Notes under the pieces: model-generated
Told to the model about the DNA's origin: nothing
Seen by the model: the letters and a program-made list of their open reading frames with translations, nothing else
Databases searched by the model: none
Made by a program: the position numbers and the translations under genes
Shown: piece by piece, positions 26,048 through 36,990 of the stretch
Layout of the letters: each line of letters opens with the position of its first letter
Position numbering within the stretch: the stretch's first letter is position 1
NCBI GenBank assembly: GCA_009617715.1
Contig: VTFK01000021.1
Span: 310,001-374,000 of the forward strand
Direction: 5' to 3'
DNA length: 64,000 nucleotides
Source of the DNA: Plectrocnemia conspersa
Taxonomy: Eukaryota; Arthropoda; Insecta; Trichoptera; Polycentropodidae

Positions 26048-27360
26048 GACCATCGTGGCCTAATAGGTTACCCCAATGCGCCACGATGGTCGAAAACAAA
26101 TTTTAAATTTATAAAACATAAAAAAAAACGTATATATACATAAATATAACAATACTTAAGCATAACAAAAAATTATAAAATATTAAAATTAAATGATACA
26201 AACTGGATCAGATCCTCGTAGCTAACATTAAATAAGTCAATATGTAATGCCAGCGTATTAAGGAGCCGGATGGCCACAGCTATAGGCGAGTCGGCAAGTG
26301 CGGATGTCCTAGCCCTAACGGCCATTAAAAGAGGTCTCGATCGTGATTCTCGAAAATGTTCCGGAACCCAAAACTGGAATTCCTCGAGAATAGCTGGATT
26401 GTCGACAGCACCTTTTAGTAATTTGAAAAAATGCTTAGCGACATACAGCTTTCTGCGAGAACTCAGCGAATCATATCCCAACGCTCCTAAAAGAAAGGCG
26501 CTGGGATATAAGTACGGATAATAACCAAATGCCCTTTTGTACAGGTATCTTAAATACCTTTTTTGAATTTTTTCCACTAAAAGGGAATATTCGGCTATTC
26601 GGGGATTCCAAATTATAGATCCCGATTCAAGAATGCTACGAACTAAGGTGTCATAGAGGATGCGAATAACTGACGGATCGTCAAAGTGAAAGGCATTCCT
26701 CATAAAAAAGCCAAGCATCTTGGAAGATTTATCACAGACGTCGTGTATGTGTAGAGAGAACCTCCATTTGCTCTCGAAAGTGATTCCGAGATCTTTAGTG
26801 GAAGTTTCTCTAGTCAAAATGTTACCACCGAGATGGTAGAAATAAGCTGATGGCGAACGGGATCGATAAAATGACACAGTAAGGCACTTTCCGACACTAA
26901 AGGGCAGATGGTTAATGGAAGCCCATCTCCACAGAGAGTATAATATATCACTTTGTAGAGAGAAGGAGTCCACAACAGATCGAATGCATTTTAATAATTT
27001 TAAATCATCTGCGTTCAGAAAAAAACTTGAATTTTTAATTGCTGTATTTATGTCATTTATAAATAACACAAAAAGCAGAGGTCCCAGATTGGATCCTTGA
27101 GGAACCCCCGAAGGGGTAAAATATTCTTTTGACAATCGTCCACCATAGGTTACAAACTGTCTACGATTGCTTAAATAGCTCAAGAATAACCGAGTTAAAT
27201 TATCTGAGCAACCGAGGTTCGACAATTTTTTTAATAATAACCTATGACAAACTTTGTCAAAGGCTTTCTCAAAATCTGTATACATGACGTCTACTTGAAT
27301 TCCCGCATCGAGAGAAGTTGTCACCGTTTTGGTGAACGACAAAAGGTTACTAACAGTCAT
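26048..27360 (-). mobile_element. 5'-truncated non-LTR retrotransposon (CR1/jockey-like)
   Basis: A LINE 3' part on the minus strand: the end of a reverse transcriptase ORF, a short 3' UTR, then a hairpin with perfect 12-bp arms (26,048-26,059 and 26,080-26,091; GACCATCGTGGC and its complement) and an A-rich tail. The 5' end stops abruptly near 27,360, as expected for incomplete reverse transcription. Target-site duplications were not identified. Related relics lie at 37,790-38,420 (+) and 40,700-40,930 (-). Confidence 0.8.
26173..27360 (-). CDS. partial LINE reverse transcriptase, 395 codons open
   Basis: The open frame holds reverse transcriptase motif A (YTDFEKAFDKV), motif B (SGVPQGSNLGPLLFVLFIND) and motif C as FFLNADDLKLL, followed by thumb and C-terminal segments (RYLYKRAFGYY; ESRSRPLL). 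Family members normally have Tyr or Phe before ADD; here it is Asn, which probably weakens polymerase activity. The endonuclease and N-terminal finger regions are missing. The lack of internal stops suggests a fairly recent insertion. The ATG at the start is only the first Met after truncation, so this is a fragment and not a host gene. Confidence 0.85.
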   Translation of the reverse strand: MTVSNLLSFTKTVTTSLDAGIQVDVMYTDFEKAFDKVCHRLLLKKLSNLGCSDNLTRLFLSYLSNRRQFVTYGGRLSKEYFTPSGVPQGSNLGPLLFVLFINDINTAIKNSSFFLNADDLKLLKCIRSVVDSFSLQSDILYSLWRWASINHLPFSVGKCLTVSFYRSRSPSAYFYHLGGNILTRETSTKDLGITFESKWRFSLHIHDVCDKSSKMLGFFMRNAFHFDDPSVIRILYDTLVRSILESGSIIWNPRIAEYSLLVEKIQKRYLRYLYKRAFGYYPYLYPSAFLLGALGYDSLSSRRKLYVAKHFFKLLKGAVDNPAILEEFQFWVPEHFRESRSRPLLMAVRARTSALADSPIAVAIRLLNTLALHIDLFNVSYEDLIQFVSFNFNIL

Positions 27361-28215
27361 AAACTATACATAAATCATAGTTGGGATCGAATTTTTTAAA
27401 AAAAAGTATCATATTTAACGTTGACATTTTTTTACAAAATATGTTCTGGGAATTAAAATTTTTGAATCAAAAACCCTAATCTAGATTCTTTTTTTTCAAT
27501 AATATGAATTTTCTCCTACACTAGTTTTTTTAGACTAGTCTCAATTGCTACTTTAACATCAAAAATGTACAAATATTTTTGACTTTCATTTATTATTAAT
27601 ACTTTATATACTCTATAAGCAATACTAGAAATTAAAGGATCAAATAATTATGGAGATCTATATAATAAACCATCTATCAGTTACTAAAATCACACAATGT
27701 TTTACAAAATATAATATATATATAAATACTTGTATATTGGGACAAAAGCTCAAATCTACATATAGCATATATAGCTTCAAAATTTCAGATTGATATAAAA
27801 TATCTATGAAGAGAACAGTGATCTATATATTATATAGCATTAGCAAAAAAATCCACAAAAAGCCAACGTAATTAAAAGTGCTCTTCAATAAAACATCAAT
27901 TAACATGCTTTTTCCACAATTTTCCTTTAATACTTACGCTATAATTTTTAATGCAAAATTTATTAGATCAAAAATGACATAGCATAATAAATATAACCTC
28001 AATTAAGATTCTCATAATTAATATTAGTCATATATTTCATTAGAGAAAATTGTGTTATAAAATAAAATAATTTATATTTTTAAGTGATTTAAAAATATAT
28101 TAACTAATATTTGTTCCAATTAAAATATGATTTATAAGATATAGTGTAAGTTTAGTTTTATAAAACCAAAGAAATGAAACAATAAAAAAAATACATATGC
28201 ATTATAAAACGTTGT
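27361..28215. other. AT-rich spacer between the LINE and Tango6
   Basis: About 850 bp without open frames or recognised repeats. It is the downstream flank of Tango6. Confidence 0.6.
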
Positions 28216-28221
28216 TTTATT
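28216..28221 (-). terminator. poly(A) signal of Tango6
   Basis: AATAAA on the minus strand, only about 10 nt after the Tango6 stop codon, implying a very short 3' UTR if used. Confidence 0.5.
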
Positions 28222-28230
28222 ATATTTACT

Positions 28231-31200
28231 TTATAAAGGTTTTTCGATAACGATCTTCTTCTCCAACTTGACCGGCGAGAATATCATTCCTCTCACAATA
28301 TTGTTCAATTCTTCCAAGGCTATCTGAGCGTGGAGTCTCACAGTATGATCTTCAGCTTCGTTACTGTACAACTTCTTCAACGTTCTATAAATCGGCAACA
28401 GAGCTTCTCTCAAGAAATACAAAGCTTCTCTTCCCAATCCTTTTAATAAGCTGGACACCACAAGAACTGAAGCTCGTCGGCATTCTTGCGATTTGTCCGT
28501 CTCTAATATGCTGTTGATGCAATTCAACATCTAAAAAGAACATTACAATAAATATAATAATTTAATAACATATTTTTTCCATAAAAAAATTACCTCATAT
28601 AAAACTGGTCCTAATTTATATGACAATACATTTGATACTTCAGCGAGGTTTGATAAAGACGAAGCTCTCAATAGAGGATCGGAATCTTTACATCCGCATA
28701 AGAAAGTGTTCAATAATAAAGATTTATGATTCGCTGCCATATCACCTTAAAATTTAATAAATATTATTAAAACATCATCCGATTGTTATAATTTATAAGT
28801 AGAACATTACCTAAATTCTTAGTGACTTTTACGAGCACTTCTCCTATTTTCATCCTAACTTGTACAGCATCGTTTTCTTCATCAGCCATTCCTTTCAATT
28901 CCTTCTTGGTATCTGAGAATTCTCTGGTCAATACTTCTAAAACGTCTTCTGTTGAATAATTAGCTAATGCGGCTAACCCATTAATTGCAGTTAGATAAAT
29001 GTATGAATCATCGCTCTTCAGATTTTCCTAAAATAATTTAAAAAATTGCATTAAGAAATCAACCAAAAATTTATGTTACATAAATGCAGATTCCAGATTA
29101 AAAAAATAATCGATTTATAATATAAAACCCATTTTTCCGATTGATACATGCTACAGGTAGCAAAAAAGGCACTAAAAATCGATTTATTTATTCGAAGTAC
29201 TTTTTTATATAAATATAATTTCATTGCAAATTTGTTGCAGAAAAGCACTCTTTCACACCATTAGCCAGTTAGATTCGCCATCTAATTTGAAAATAGTGGC
29301 CATTTAAGAAAATTAAAAATTCTTTACTCTATTAAAAAATAAACTATAGAACACAATTTTTGTAAATGGAATTTTGTTGCATACTCTATTTACGCCCCAT
29401 CAGCTCTAATTGATCAAAATAATACATCTCATATTCTTTGGGTAGATTTTTTAAAAATGTCAGAACTCCGTTCCAGAAAAGGACAGTAAGATTATGCCTA
29501 TATTTTTAGATAATAATATGTATGCAGAAAGTTTACAAAATGGGAGCAGTTATAAATAAAAAAAATATGCAAGTAAAGGAATTAAAGATAGAGCGAATGT
29601 ATTGTGATTTATATATGCCACGCCAAACTGCTTTTGGTAAAATATAGATAAGGGGTGACTCATCGTTGAGTCATCCAAAACCTTTCTCAACCCCGCCATT
29701 TTGATAGATATCAGGAATAGCGGTCGCGGAAGATCACCATAATGTATTTCAAACAATAGTAAGTAATATTAAATTGAAATATAAATATATAATAATCACC
29801 TCAAATATACATTGGACGTAATGCTTCTTAGAAATAGTTTCCACATCCTTTTCTTCAATCAATTTCGTCAAATGCATCATCCCGTGAGCTCTCACTGGTA
29901 AAAGTGGATCACAAATCTCATTCACAGCCTTCTCAAACTCAGTAATCTCCTTCGAAGATTTAGAAGGAGAACCATACGATGAAATTGAATCAATTTCATT
30001 ACAAATAAATAATATACCATCGTTCTTACATTTTTCTTTGATAACACTCAAAGATAGATTTATACGTTTCATGGACGATTGTATAACGTTATTATTTGGA
30101 TTCTCTCCTAATAATAAACTGAATAGCATCAAACATATCATTACGCATTCTTCATTCTTAAACGATGTACCTTTATCGAGACTATTCGAGTATTCGTTCA
30201 AAAACGATATTATAAATTCAACGATAAGACTCGGATCGTCTTTGAAAGAATCTAAGACCGATTCAATCCCTGTCAATTTTTCCAGAGTTTTTAACAAAAT
30301 CAATAGATACTCGGATTCTTTGCTGATCAAATCGCATGTTTCATCTTCGTTTATCAGCAATTCTTTCGATGATTTATTTCCTTCGCTTAATTTCATCAAA
30401 GATGTGAGACAAAATACATAGAAAGCGTGCGCCAATTCCTTTTTAAAAGGACGTTCTTCTAAGATCTCCAGAATACAATTAACGGCAGCTTCTACGGTTA
30501 TATTACCTTCGTTTAATGCATATTTAGTTTGAATGCCATCTTGAGTCGCTTCAAATAAGACGTGTTCATTTATAATGATTTCTTTATGAGCTTTTTTGAA
30601 TATCAATGTATCAAACCAATCATTTGGGCGGCAATTCTTAGACATGAAATGCTTTAATAATAAACTATCCAGTTCGTTTTTCATATTAGGACAGAAAACT
30701 CTCAATCCAAATATATGATAGACAATCGGAGTTAATAGATGAGCCGGTAAACTTAATTTCGTTTGATTGAAGCACAAATCTAGTGATCTGACTAACTTAT
30801 TTACTTCGTTAGAAGATAATAATAATGTACCATTAATTAATTCATCATTTTGCGTAAACAATAATGGTTTAATTATGGTATATATAACTTCCAAGATAGA
30901 TTCATTCTCCGGATACTGTTCGTATAGATTAGCAGTGCATGAAGCTGTTACAATAATATAATCATTATTCGATTGTGATTCAATTATATTTTTCATCTGG
31001 TTGCATATATTTGATAAATAATCTTCAATAGTCAAAGATCCGTGCTTAACGGAAATCAGTCGTTTAATCATATCTATGTGCTTCCATTGACTTCCAATAT
31101 CAATGTTAGAACCATCGAAGAAGCATCTCATTGTATGCAATAGTCCTTCTTTAGACACTAAAATAGTGCTTAGTTCTCGGCTTAAAACCTTTCTCATGAA

Positions 31201-32018
31201 AGTCGGAGGAGGCGGATCTTTAACGCCTTGTAAAACCAAAAGTTCTCGGATAATCAAAGGTCTATAACATTTAGAAATGATCGTATCTAAGATCGTTCTG
31301 TAATAGACTTGCTCTTTTTGTAACGAGTTCCATAATTCATCTGTCATTGTAAATTCGGATTCATCGTACAATTTAGAAACGCCGGGCTTCACAATCGGGG
31401 CGTATCCTAGCTGATACAAAGCCGCTAAGTAATCTTTTAAAAAATTCGCATAAATAATTGTCTTTAAATCTGCATTTTCAGACAACGAATCGAACAAATT
31501 GCACATAGATTTTAATCTATCATACTTCTGCATCGGATTTAGATCTTCTTTGTTGTATAAATGAGCAAATTCGCTTCTCTTTTCAATCGAAACTCCAATG
31601 CCGGGAATGAGAGTCGGTAATATACCCATCGGAACGACAAATTCTAAAGAAGCTTTTATACATTTTTGAAAATTTACACTGAGCAACTCATTAAAATTAT
31701 TTTGAAGTTCGTTTTCTAAGCATAATAATATATAACTTATGAGAGATACAAATTTCCATTGAATGCTGTCTTCTTCGTAGCATTTGAATTTGGATTCGTC
31801 GAAATATCGGCAATTAAACACATCTGCATGGTCTAAATTAAGTAGCTTTAAAGTCTCTGCTATGTTTTCGTCTAATATTTCATTGAAATCTTTATCTTTG
31901 CCTGAAATAATATAAATATTTTTTATGTAGCCGTTTTTTTTAGGTTATGTCATATTCAGTTCTTGTACTCACTGATTAAAATCAATCTCGATAGCGAATT
32001 ATATAAATCTTGAGCCAT
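28231..32018 (-). CDS. Tango6: Transport and Golgi organization protein 6 (Rtp1/TMCO7 family)
   Basis: Five minus-strand exons: 31,973-32,018; 29,800-31,901; 28,811-29,027; 28,594-28,745; 28,231-28,530. They join in phase to 2,817 nt and 938 residues, close to the usual family length of roughly 0.9-1.1 thousand. The ATG follows AAGA. The C-terminal third carries the Rtp1-family repeats: CDPLLPVRAHGMMHLTKLIE near the end of exon 2, SYIYLTAINGLAALANYS and VRMKIGEVLVKV in exon 3, SDPLLRASSLSNLAEVS in exon 4 and QECRRASVLVVSSLL with LHAQIALEELNNIV in exon 5. The fold is expected to be all-helical ARM/HEAT. Known for the family: Drosophila Tango6 came from a secretion/Golgi screen; yeast Rtp1 acts in assembly and nuclear import of RNA polymerases. 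No catalytic site is expected. Intron 2 (29,028-29,799) holds a repeat. Identification is from motif recognition. Confidence 0.9.
29430..29760. repeat. dispersed repeat in Tango6 intron 2
   Basis: GATAAGGGGTGACTCATCG (29,647-29,665) is identical to 44,606-44,624, and TATGCAGAAAG (29,521-29,531) recurs at 44,538-44,548 with the same order. Another similar string, ATATGCAGGTAAAAGGAAT, occurs near 63,820. The class is unknown. Confidence 0.6.
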
Positions 32019-32537
32019 TCTTGAATCAACGTTTCTTTATATTATTCAATATATTACATTATTTAACGTATAAATAGTGGTTATTGTCAGACGCACGAAT
32101 TGTACAATAACAAACGGAAAATGTCAGACGTCGAGGTCCTAACACCAAATTATTTGACCATAAATTTTACATAAAAATAGTGATAAAATCAATGATTAAA
32201 ATCCTTAATTTGTAACACTAAACTAGTAAAAATATATATAGAAAACAATAAATAAAATGCAAGTATTTAAAAATATGTTTATTAATCAAAACAGTAAAAA
32301 ATAAATATTAATCGATTACTCATTATAAAACTAGGAATAAAACAATATCAAAATAAGTGGAACGCATACTTATGAAATATTACATATATTTATTGTGTGA
32401 TTATCGACACGACAGTTATTGCAATTTTTTATAAAATAAATAGTAAGTGTAGTCTGTTAGCCAAATATCGTGAAATGCATTATAACGTTACAAATACATA
32501 TAAATTGAAATAAAAATCGTTTCAATGCGCAGTTGAG
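32019..32537. other. Tango6-Nedd8 intergenic region
   Basis: About 520 bp that must hold the Nedd8 3' end and the Tango6 promoter. An AATAAA on the minus strand (32,389-32,394) about 145 bp after the Nedd8 stop is the best polyadenylation signal for Nedd8. No TATA box was seen close upstream of Tango6. Confidence 0.5.
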
Positions 32538-33084
<547 letters not shown>

Positions 33085-33240
33085 ATTGAAGGTTTTTTGT
33101 TTTATCTAATGAGAGTTAAAATGCGATGAAATGTAAGCTTTTTTGCAATAATTGTATGGAAATCGCGGAGACGGCCGCCGACACCGGCAGCGACTCGAAC
33201 AGCTTTCGAGTGAGATTCTTTCCAGCTAACCACTTAATTG
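33085..33240 (-). promoter_or_regulatory. Nedd8 promoter / 5' UTR
   Basis: A GC- and CpG-rich patch at about 33,170-33,232 lies about 90-150 bp upstream of the Nedd8 ATG, in otherwise AT-rich sequence. This fits a housekeeping promoter or 5' UTR. On the plus strand the patch also reads as an 18-codon frame starting at an ATG at 33,158 and ending in a donor-like CGA|GTGAGA; see findings. Confidence 0.5.
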
Positions 33241-33856
33241 AATTAAAAATTGTAAAATAATATAATAAATAATAATATTATAATTAGAATTTTTGTTAAA
33301 TATATAAAGCGCTTTAATTTTGTATTAAATTATTACAAATTTTAATTTACGAAATAATCACATTTTACAATTAAAATGAGAGGTTTGTAATAAAATTACA
33401 ATAGTTCATTCTTTCTTTTGAAATAATGTTGTTGCCATAATTTTCTTCAAGTTTTTATTATAATAAAAAAACAGGGCCTATAATAGACGGTTGATAATGC
33501 ACATGCAAAAAGTAGATAAGCCGCATTAATTTTCATCAATACAAATTTATAAATATCAAAAAATAAAATAAAATATTTTACCACAAAAGGATTTCTTTGT
33601 AATATTTGTTTGAATATAAAAAATATTAACCGACACTGGATTATTCAGCGTTCCAGATAAAAACAGATTCCCCCAAAAGAAACTGAAAGAAATTTGAGCA
33701 CCATTTGCGGAAAATGGAAATTGAAATGTTAAGATTGTCACAATAATCCAATAATGAATTAATTTTGCTTTATTAGCAAACTAACATTTTTTTACATAGT
33801 AAAAGTGTATATTTTTAGAAAATATAAAGCAACAATATAAGTGACATAAAATATCT
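33241..33856. other. AT-rich spacer upstream of Nedd8
   Basis: No gene or known repeat recognised. Short open frames here look random. Confidence 0.5.
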
Positions 33857-34810
33857 GGGGGTCAATTTATTTATTTATTATGGTCAAAATAGGCGGCACT
33901 CTGGTAATACTAATGTGACGGCAACGGAGGGCAGCACATTATTCGGCCGACCGCGACTGGAGCTTGACGACCGGCGGTGCCTCGTCCGCCGGCTACTCAT
34001 ATCGTTTTAACATGTAACATAAATTGTAAACTTTCATTAAATATCACTGCATTCGACATTTTTGCATGTCACCTCAGGGCCGGCCCGAGGGGCAGGCAGT
34101 ACAGGCGACCGCCTGGGGTGCTAGATCTTGTGGGGCGCCGTGATACCAAAGAAAGGCGCAATATTCACTTAAAATTATCAAACAATATTGTTAAAGAACA
34201 TAATCTTATATTTTTTTGTATACACTACTGTGTACTCTTTAGAATATTTCACGCGTAAAAAATCGCGATGAAAATAAAATTACAAATTCTTAAATACCCA
34301 CAATCGCAAAAAAGAGTATGGTGTCAAATATGTGTAATATTAAATTACTTTAATTTTAATTATATTTTTGCGCTCATGTAACGAGTTATTAAAGTATTAT
34401 TAGGGTGGGGGGGGGGGGCGCAAATTTAGTTTTTGCCTGGGGCGCTAAATAACCTAGGGCCGGCCCTGTGTCACTTCATCATATAAAGCGTGAAATTTGG
34501 TCGAGAAGTGCCATATTACAAAGGAGCGAACCGGAGAGCACCCCCCAAATGACTACGTTTTAGCCTTTTTGACGACGGGGGTGACGGATGGCAATTAGAC
34601 ACAGACTGATCCGCTGTAGTAGTATGTTTAATGACGATAAAGTTATATGTTTATTTACATTTAAATTAGTGCGCGGCGCCAGCACTTCCGGCTTGCGAGC
34701 CCGTCGGCGTCGACAAGAATAGAGAGTACGTTACGCCAGTGTTACCAGAGTGCCGGCAAGTTTTAGTCATAATGAATAATAAATAAGTATATAAATATAA
34801 TTAGGCCCCC
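33857..34810. mobile_element. terminal-inverted-repeat element of unknown family
   Basis: The ends are imperfect inverted repeats of about 50-75 bp. They start GGGGG(T/C)C, pass through similar AT-rich sequence and contain an exact 14-bp core CGGCACTCTGGTAA (33,894-33,907) with its complement at 34,742-34,755. The interior is GC-rich and non-coding. A hAT miniature element sits inside (34,075-34,468), so the element itself is about 550 bp. Target-site duplication is unclear. Confidence 0.65.
34075..34468. mobile_element. hAT miniature element, nested
   Basis: Terminal inverted repeats CAGGGCCGGCCC (left) and GGGCCGGCCCTG (right) are bounded by 8-bp target duplications TGTCACCT and TGTCACTT (7 of 8 match). 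It is 394 bp, has no transposase, and includes a G run near 34,407-34,418. It is inserted in the TIR element above. Confidence 0.9.
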
Positions 34811-36990
34811 TACACATTTGGAATCAAAAACAGTTCAAAGTAGTAATCTAGAAGCTATAATAAAAATATTATTTAAGATATACTTGAGTGTATATTATAT
34901 AAATATATATTTTGAAACAACATAAGTGTTATATACTTATTAGTCTATTGTTTAATAGCTAATGACAACAAATAAAAAGTAACACCTCAACTATTAAAAG
35001 AAAACTAATTCCTATAATTATTAGGGATAATTTATGATATACTATCTTGGGTCTTATAAGTTCCTTATTAACTACTCCGCATATGAAAAATGTTTAATTA
35101 CTGAAGAGATTTATTGAATCATACCTTTTGTGATGTTCTGAAAAGAACACCAATTGCTAATGTAGCAAAGCGCTACTCATTACCCTAGTGCAGTAGTTTT
35201 ACCACTTTTTTCTAATAAATATAATGGTGACTAACTATTTTTCATTTAATCAACAGATATTTTTGTTTTCAAATCATGAAGTAGACGGATGCTTTAAATA
35301 AAAAGTGGCGAGCTAAATATATGGAGTATTTTTATTATCACTTTCTCATAATACATACATATATAAACACCAAATATTATGTTATAACATAGTATGTATA
35401 ATGAAATATTCACATATAATATATTTAATATACATATATATTTTCATGTGTGTTATATGTTTACTTTAATTAATTGTTACATATCAAATGGACTTAATCA
35501 ATAATTAGCAGACATCATAAGATAAATTCATCTAAGACATCACAATAATATAATTACCACAGGGATTGCGCCAGACTTTAAAACCTTACACGGTAAAAGA
35601 ATTCTTTATAAACGTAAAAGATAAAATTACACAGATTTAGATCATTCACATACAACACAAAAATACACTCGATGGAACTCTTTGGGAATGACTAGATTTT
35701 AATTAACATTAACACATTAAACGTAATATACAAAGATTATGCATTTAGGCGAATTAAATTATTTTAAAATGCACATTTGAATACTAAAGCGTTTTGTAGA
35801 ATGTAATGATACTTTTTTTTTAAATTAACATAAGTAATTTGTTTGTATGTGTAAGTACATATTATACAGTAATACTATCGACCAAGACAAAGATATATCT
35901 TTATATTGAATAGAGCTAAGATAAAACATTGCAAATATCAAATATTTGGCAATTTTGAGACCGTATGCCTAAATTACAGTAATTTATTTATAAGTAAATA
36001 TTTTTCCATAAAATTTTTATTGTATAATTGAGTATTTTTCCCTTTTACGACATACATTTATATTATTATAAAATATTTTTTTTGTAAATTACATATATAA
36101 ATAATGCTTTCGCACTAAAACTTTATTAAACCATAAAATACAAATTAGGTTATAATTTTTTTTTAATAATAATTATATTTCATTAAATCTGATTTTCAAT
36201 GGGACGGAAATGCGAATCAACAATAAACTTTTGTAACAATTTTCCTCATAATTTAATTACACATTTAACTAATGCAATGAAACTTAATGGTCCAAAACAT
36301 AATAAAATATTTGTACATATTTTTGAAATGCGACTAACAAACGTAACGTACGAATACATTGCATAGTTATACACCGTTAATCGTTATTTTAAGTTCAATG
36401 TTAATCTATATTGAACAAATTGAGGTTCATTACACGAAAATAGATACGTTGGCTAGTTTAGTCTGAACGAATAACACCAATTAGCGTATTAAACACTATG
36501 AAACGTAATATAAGCTAATTATCTAAAATGGACAATGAATATTGGCAATGCACGGTGAAACTGTGTCTTTACTTATCAAATTCAAGCAAGTAGTTGTATA
36601 CAATATATATGTATAACAAAACCTACAAAGAAAACTAATCAAAAGATTCACGTCCTACACAAGTAGAGTTTAGGGGTTGAAAAACATAACTACATCCAAA
36701 GCTTTTTCAATATCTAGCAGAAGCAAACCACTTAATCTGTGGTAATATGTAAAAAAAATTAATTAGATTTAATACGAACAAAATTACATTTCAAATATCA
36801 CTTTCGATATATTAGGAAATTCAATATCTGATTTGTTATGTAGAGAAAGTTTATATCTGTATATACATCACAATTGATGAAATCTACTAGCGAATTTGAT
36901 AAGTAATGACGCAATTGTCTTTGTATTCCAAAAGAAAAGAATACATCAACGTTATGTACAATGATCTAATACGTTATCTACATTTTGTGT
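34811..36990. other. AT-rich region downstream of the UBE2QL1-type gene
   Basis: No coding frame. By position it likely includes the 3' UTR of the minus-strand E2 gene; several minus-strand AATAAA hexamers occur (for example at about 36,120-36,125), and the one used cannot be told. Confidence 0.4.

Noticed and set aside
26270..26521. Plus-strand frames over the LINE
   Set aside because: They are shadows of the minus-strand reverse transcriptase.
30038..30421. 127-codon plus frame
   Set aside because: It is the antisense shadow of the large Tango6 exon.
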